A stretch of DNA of 64,000 nucleotides from Butyricimonas paravirosa (GTDB taxonomy: Bacteria > Bacteroidota > Bacteroidia > Bacteroidales > Marinifilaceae). Location: assembly GCF_032878955.1 (NCBI RefSeq), contig NZ_CP043839.1, positions 3,968,001-4,032,000 on the forward strand. Direction: 5' to 3'. Below the pieces are notes generated by a model. It did no database searches and was not told the DNA's origin. It saw nothing but the letters and a program-made list of their open reading frames with translations. The translations under genes were made by a program, and so were the position numbers. Below are positions 59,772 to 64,000 of this stretch, piece by piece (position 1 is the stretch's first letter; every line of letters starts with the position of its first letter).

Positions 59772-61646
59772 TTAGAAGGTTTCAATAATCTCGTAACTTC
59801 TTCCATGATTGTTATACTCTTTAGTGTGAAACAACAATCTAAAATATTGGACAGCATTATTATGTAACATCTTTTCCATCCTGTTTCTAACAAGTAACTT
59901 GTTCATCCTTTCAGTGATCTCATCACCAGTTAACCTTTCACCCACTTTAAACTCTGAGAGTAGGAGGGTTCTGAAGGTGATCAAGGTGGGATCAGTGCTA
60001 TGCCTGATCTTCTTGCAAGCGATCACTTGATTCATCTTTTTAGTGTTGTGCAGGTGTTGTTCCTGCAATTCTCTAATCTCTTCATCCTGTAAACCTAGGG
60101 TAAGTAGTTCTTTATAAGTTCTTTCCACAGTATATTGCAGGGAATCCTTGTCGATCTTCACCCCCAAGACTGGATGAGAGTACTCTTTGCCCATGAAGGT
60201 AGTTGTCTCGTGTTGTTTTGACTTGTAAAACAAATCAATAGCTTTCAATGTTTCTTGTTTTTTCATGTCATGATCAATTTTGTTATTATCATTATTATTT
60301 TCCTTGTTCTCTTCATTATCACAATCTAGTACTAGTTTGGATTCAAGTCCAGAATTGCATAGGGTGATATTGTAATATTGCAGGACTTTATTCATCCTGT
60401 GTAATTGTTCATAAATAGTATAATTAATCTTCTTGAAAGCGCTAAAAGCTATCCCTTGGTGATCAATCTCTCTGGTCACATTTATGTACTGGTCAAATTC
60501 ATTAGCTTGTAATTTTAGCTGCCTTTTTAATTTCCTAGTGCTTTTAGTTATTTTCACCAGTTCATCCATCCTTTTTTTGGCACCAGTTGTTAGCTGGTCT
60601 TTTAGAAAATCAAAAATAGAAGGGAAATTATATATCCCACTATCTTCTTCTTTTACCCATGTGGCATTGGTGAGGATGAGAGATGTAACACTAGTATCCT
60701 CTCTAAACCTGTTCATCATTTGCACAATGTCAACATAGGTATGTCTATTCTTCCCCGGTGCGATAACAAGGAAATAATTCTTTCCCAGTAATGAATATCC
60801 TTGAGTGTAAGTGGTGAAGATCACCTCTGCATCAATCCTGCATTCATTAACTAGCTGGGAGAGGTAATCGGTTTTATCCCCTTCACTTTCAGCTCCCATG
60901 TCCTTGACAATTAATTTATCCTCTTCCTCTACCTTTTGCCCTTCTTTCTTGATAACCTTTGTTTCTGAATTAATAGCGGCAATTCTTTTAATCCCCCTCT
61001 TCTTCAATTCTCCTATAACCTCGGGGAGTAGGGTGGATTTATCAAGTAAAGAAATAACAGGGATCTTGTTGTTCCTCCTTGCAAACAAGCATAATTCAAT
61101 AATCCCACCTGCTAAATCTTTATAGGGGACAAACCCTAGCTCTCTTTTGTCTGGAATCTCTTTCCTTGCTTTTAGCACCTGCATCCCTTTAAATATATTA
61201 TCATCACTGGTGACAGGTGTACCTGAGAGGAATATAATCCTCTTGTAAAATTCTAGAGAAGTCATCACTTCTTCGATAGTACTCCCTTTCCAGCCAATTT
61301 GTGTGACTAGAGTGTGAGCCTCATCAATAATCACGGTCTCCCTGCTTTCAAATTTAGGGATATGGTGCTGTATGGTGATGATCAAACTTGAATTGAAATC
61401 TTCTCTATGATCTGCTGTGTAATATGGTATCTGGTACTGAGCTGATAGTTGTTTTGCCAAGTTAATGGTATCAACAACAAAAACAGCTTTTATCTCCCTC
61501 TCTTTTAGATGATTGAGAATGTAATAGGATTTCCCACCACTTGTTGGACAATCCACGTAGATTTTAAACTCTTCATTAAAATCCAAGTCATCAAGAAACC
61601 TTGTTTCTGATAACTTTTCCTTGAATGTAAACTTTTTACATTCCAT
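59772..61646 (-). CDS. SF2 helicase-like protein (intact P-loop)
   Basis: This 624-residue protein has Walker A 'CPTSGGKSYY' (34-40), motif II 'IIDEAHTLV' (about 107-111), motif III 'LSGTP' (141-144) and motif VI 'QMMNRFR' (309-315). The C-terminal half is helical and unrecognised, including an Asn/Lys-rich linker near residue 455. It corresponds by motif order, length and context to 23,181 in island 1, whose P-loop is degenerate. A role in island replication or mobilisation is likely but unproven. A perfect palindrome copy lies 33 bp upstream of its start. Confidence 0.75.
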   Translation of the reverse strand: MECKKFTFKEKLSETRFLDDLDFNEEFKIYVDCPTSGGKSYYILNHLKEREIKAVFVVDTINLAKQLSAQYQIPYYTADHREDFNSSLIITIQHHIPKFESRETVIIDEAHTLVTQIGWKGSTIEEVMTSLEFYKRIIFLSGTPVTSDDNIFKGMQVLKARKEIPDKRELGFVPYKDLAGGIIELCLFARRNNKIPVISLLDKSTLLPEVIGELKKRGIKRIAAINSETKVIKKEGQKVEEEDKLIVKDMGAESEGDKTDYLSQLVNECRIDAEVIFTTYTQGYSLLGKNYFLVIAPGKNRHTYVDIVQMMNRFREDTSVTSLILTNATWVKEEDSGIYNFPSIFDFLKDQLTTGAKKRMDELVKITKSTRKLKRQLKLQANEFDQYINVTREIDHQGIAFSAFKKINYTIYEQLHRMNKVLQYYNITLCNSGLESKLVLDCDNEENKENNNDNNKIDHDMKKQETLKAIDLFYKSKQHETTTFMGKEYSHPVLGVKIDKDSLQYTVERTYKELLTLGLQDEEIRELQEQHLHNTKKMNQVIACKKIRHSTDPTLITFRTLLLSEFKVGERLTGDEITERMNKLLVRNRMEKMLHNNAVQYFRLLFHTKEYNNHGRSYEIIETF

Positions 61647-61678
61647 AAAATTCTAAGATTTAGTTAATTCTTAATTTT

Positions 61679-61734
61679 CCTTCAACACTTCGATCATTAT
61701 TTTTACTATATAAAACAGGTTGAAGTGTTGAAGG
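61679..61734. repeat. Island 2 palindrome, copy 4
   Basis: Perfect 13-bp arms CCTTCAACACTTC (61,679-61,691) and GAAGTGTTGAAGG (61,722-61,734) around an AT-rich centre. It is directly upstream of the helicase-like gene. The remaining stretch to 62,233 holds no supported gene. Confidence 0.82.
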
Positions 61735-62193
61735 TAAACATCACTTCTAGTGAGTTATTTTTAACATCTTATAAGCCTGTATGTAAAGGTTTATCTATTT
61801 TGATATAATCTATCTGGATGGTGTTATTTACAGGTAGAAATGGAAATTTGCCCTGTAAAATGGTATCTAGGAAGGATGTAGAATATCCTTTAATTATGTT
61901 ACAAAGATATATAACCTTCACAACATTTCCAAGTGAAATGCAGGGAAAATTTTACATTTGTTAAGAAATGAGGGGAGGATAGGTTTTATTGTTTTTTGGA
62001 TGGCGTGATTATAGAGGTTTGATGATTTAACAGGCTAAAGGATGATTCCCCTTGTTTGCCTTGTTGACAGGTGGGGGTAGATATGAAATAATAGTGATCC
62101 AACCTTGAATAACTCCCTGAAAGGTCACTCATGGATAATAATTCCCCACCTTGTTTTTTGAGATAAACAAGGGCATTGTATTATGATTTAGAT

Positions 62194-62226
62194 AAAAGGG
62201 ACTAGGAGTTGAGCCAGTCCCCTTTT
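62194..62226 (-). terminator. Terminator of the ParB-like gene
   Basis: On the minus strand AAAAGGGGACT pairs with AGTCCCTTTT (one bulge) around a 12-nt loop, followed by a T/A-rich stretch; it lies just past the stop at 62,234. Confidence 0.65.
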
Positions 62227-62233
62227 GATAATT

Positions 62234-63538
62234 CTAAGCTTTCATTTCTTCTTTTGGAATTCTTGCTGTCAGCCTTGAAACTATTAGGTTTACTTTATCT
62301 GTTTTAGTTGCTTGTATTATCTTTATATCAGAGGTATTAAAAGCTCTAAGAGCTTCTAATGCAGTGTGAAAACCATATGGTTCTTCTTTTTCATTTTGGA
62401 GTTTTGTGAAACTTGCAAAAGCATCTATAATGTACCTTTTCTTGATCTCTTCTCCAAAATTTAATTCATGCAAAACTGCTATTATCTTGTCTCCACAAGA
62501 TAAATCATATTTGAATTCCCCTGTGAGGATTCCTCTAGCTGCATTGCATAGTTCTGTGTTTGTAAATCTTTTTCCAAGATTATAGTACTTTATAGCTGTA
62601 CTTGCTGGCATTTTTTCCGACGCACAAGTTTCACTAATTTTTTTGATGAATTCATCTTCTGTGGCTAAAACTGCCAAGGATAATTTTTCCTTGCCCTTTA
62701 AACTTCTGTCCAGTAGTGTATTGGTACTGCAATATTTAGCAAGCTCTTTTATAGAGGTAAATTCTCTTTTTTGTATGTTTTTGATGATTCTTAAATCAGT
62801 CCCCTCAACTAGAGCATCGATATTTAATTTGTGTATAGCTTGAATAATTCTTTGATCTTTTACACTTCCAAGCATATAGCAAACATCTGCCGTGTTTGCA
62901 GGAATGATATTCCCGTTAAGATCTCTTAATTCGATATTTTCTTGATAGAAAATATCCGCTGTTGCTAGATATTTTGTTGAATCTTTTTCTAGTAGATCAT
63001 CATTCACAATATCCATTGCCAGCTTGTCATTAGTTGTGGATAAGTTGATTATAGAGGGAGCATACCCTAGTATGACCATTTCTATCTTTCTTTCGATTAC
63101 CAGTTTCCCCTCTTCTTCTTTTGGTTTCCATTTTTCAATAGGAGTGGGGAGAAGATTTTTTTGTAACTCTTCTTTTAGAGCCTTTTTGGCTCGCGCAACT
63201 TTTCTCAGTGCGTTTTTTTGCCTGTTTTCTTTGGCTTGCGCCAATTTTTCTTTTGCTTTTTTGAGTTCTTGATATAAGCTCTTAATTGTAGCTGATAAGT
63301 CAAACTCATTAATTAATTCTTCCAATGAAATCTTCCTATCACTATTATTTAAACTATTTACTATTGTATTACTTCTCTCTGAATTCTTTTCACTATTATT
63401 TTTGTCTTCCATTTTTTCTGGATTTAAATTGTTAATTACTAGTTTTGCCTCACTCTCTGTTTGTTGATTATTATCAACGATTTTATCTGTACTGTCTAGC
63501 ATAATGTTTGAAATTAGTTGTTTAACAATAATCCCCAT
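62234..63538 (-). CDS. ParB-like protein, counterpart of the island 1 DGQHR protein
   Basis: This encodes 434 residues from 63,538; an inner ATG at 63,502 is possible. A charged coiled coil (about 75-125) is followed by a central domain without the literal DGQHR motif. The C-terminal region aligns by eye with the island 1 protein at 25,610: 'AIKYYNLGKRFTNTELCNAA' with 'TLGLIYTKKKLSDKATSLAL', and 'EEIKKRYIIDAF' with 'KDITKRYFIEGF'. I infer common ancestry with strong divergence, and loss of the canonical active-site motif. It lies in the same order relative to the helicase as in island 1. Confidence 0.55.
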   Translation of the reverse strand: MGIIVKQLISNIMLDSTDKIVDNNQQTESEAKLVINNLNPEKMEDKNNSEKNSERSNTIVNSLNNSDRKISLEELINEFDLSATIKSLYQELKKAKEKLAQAKENRQKNALRKVARAKKALKEELQKNLLPTPIEKWKPKEEEGKLVIERKIEMVILGYAPSIINLSTTNDKLAMDIVNDDLLEKDSTKYLATADIFYQENIELRDLNGNIIPANTADVCYMLGSVKDQRIIQAIHKLNIDALVEGTDLRIIKNIQKREFTSIKELAKYCSTNTLLDRSLKGKEKLSLAVLATEDEFIKKISETCASEKMPASTAIKYYNLGKRFTNTELCNAARGILTGEFKYDLSCGDKIIAVLHELNFGEEIKKRYIIDAFASFTKLQNEKEEPYGFHTALEALRAFNTSDIKIIQATKTDKVNLIVSRLTARIPKEEMKA

Positions 63539-63654
63539 TCAGAATAACGGATCCTTTTTATCCCGTTTGAGGGCAAGCTGTCATGTCTTTTGTCAGTGAT
63601 CAGCTTGTTACCCTCCATGCAGCAAATGCCAAACCTTTCGATAAATAAAAAAAT

Positions 63655-63688
63655 CAGATAAATAGGGGATAATCCCGGTATTTATCTG
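63655..63688 (-). terminator. Terminator of the last gene in the window
   Basis: On the minus strand CAGATAAAT / ATTTATCTG encloses GGGAT...TCCC and is followed by ATTTTTTTA. Confidence 0.82.
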
Positions 63689-63718
63689 ACTTTTGTAAAA
63701 GTGTAGTAAAGTGATTGA

Positions 63719-64000
63719 TTACCAGTATTTTGTTTCTTTGCTAGAGAGGTTTACAAGGATGTTGAAGTTCCAGTCAACGAGACTGTCATCTGTCACTGTC
63801 ATATTGTCACGAATGCGTTCCCTGACAAGTTTAATCCATTCAGACTGCATTTTTGTCATGTCAAGGTAGTTCGAATAGTATTCTTTCTCTTCTCCTTCAC
63901 TTCTTTTTTTTAGTTGTCGAAGTTCTTCTATCTCTTTTTCAGTGTGGCAATGTATCTTGTGGATTATGTGAAGGAACATGATAATGAGAAGGCAAACTCC
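63719..64000 (-). CDS. Hypothetical protein, probably 5'-truncated by the window edge
   Basis: An ATG at 63,979 would give 86 residues, but the frame stays open to the window edge, so a longer protein is likely. The visible part is helical and charged ('RQLKKRSEGEEKEYYSNYLD', 'WIKLVRERIRDNMTVTDDSL') and ends 'NLSSKETKYW'. The protein at the same position in island 1 (27,069) ends 'NNSSKLYFW', which hints at a shared C-terminus. Function unknown. Confidence 0.5.
   Translation of the reverse strand, partial: GVCLLIIMFLHIIHKIHCHTEKEIEELRQLKKRSEGEEKEYYSNYLDMTKMQSEWIKLVRERIRDNMTVTDDSLVDWNFNILVNLSSKETKYW

Larger units (their letters stand above)
52122..64000. mobile_element. Island 2, left part (extends beyond the window)
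   Basis: The DNA is AT-rich like island 1 and carries counterparts of its backbone: ParB-like (62,234), helicase-like (59,772), a small 'FVPxK' protein (59,267), JAB protein (58,339) and the structured leader RNA with lipoprotein genes (52,586-58,004). It begins beside tRNA-Gly, with an arm-like repeat at 52,177. No integrase is visible and the far end lies outside the window, so the size and exact attachment core are unknown. Confidence 0.7.

Noticed and set aside
52391..61734. CRISPR array as an explanation for the repeated palindromes
   Set aside because: The copies are kilobases apart, palindromic with AT-rich centres, and there are no cas genes.

Overview
The window comes from a Bacteroidota chromosome, most likely a gut member of the Bacteroidales near Butyricimonas or Odoribacter (inference). 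The signs are several SusC/SusD systems, one with its own ECF sigma and FecR pair; lipoproteins of the DUF4843 and PKD-like families; BACON domains; and -7 promoter boxes of the form TAnnTTTG. Two kinds of DNA alternate. The host backbone is moderately GC-rich. Two mobile islands are visibly AT-rich and use A/T-ending codons.

Backbone, 1-19,029: the end of a SusD gene with two accessory lipoproteins; a large ABC-permease/M1-like/golvesin fusion; a candidate small RNA with its own promoter and terminator (7,606-7,785); two unrecognised genes; yidC and pyrG; a DUF349 gene; a lipid A-type acyltransferase; a family 2 glycosyltransferase; an ECF sigma locus; tRNA-Ser(GCU) and tRNA-Pro(UGG).

Island 1 (19,030-37,443) sits in the tRNA-Pro gene. 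A 59-bp copy of the tRNA 3' part marks the far end, giving an 18,355-bp element. It holds a tyrosine recombinase, an SF2 helicase-like protein, a ParB/DGQHR-like protein, a DUF3871 protein, a RadC/JAB-like protein, and probable defence cargo: a RloC-like ATPase, a KAP NTPase and a MntA/HepT pair. No relaxase or conjugation gene is visible. Next to it, a two-gene nucleotidyltransferase cassette lies between 32-bp direct repeats (37,443-38,282).

Backbone, 38,283-51,465: an ABC-F ribosome-protection-type ATPase with a long leader carrying small ORFs, then a divergent locus of ECF sigma, FecR, SusC, SusD, C39-like peptidase and tricorn-like S41 protease that looks built for capturing and degrading peptides.

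Island 2 begins near tRNA-Gly(UCC) (52,049-52,121) and runs off the window end. It carries diverged relatives or positional counterparts of the island 1 backbone: helicase, ParB-like, JAB and small 'FVPxK' proteins, plus LRR/BACON lipoproteins.

The most interesting signal is shared by both islands. A roughly 200-nt RNA, with a conserved promoter and at least five helices supported by compensatory base changes between the two copies, lies just upstream of a lipoprotein operon in each (34,141-34,440 on plus; 57,714-58,004 on minus). Each island also carries its own family of dispersed, fixed-length palindromes (seven of about 61 bp in island 1; four with a 44-45-bp core in island 2), mostly just upstream of backbone genes.
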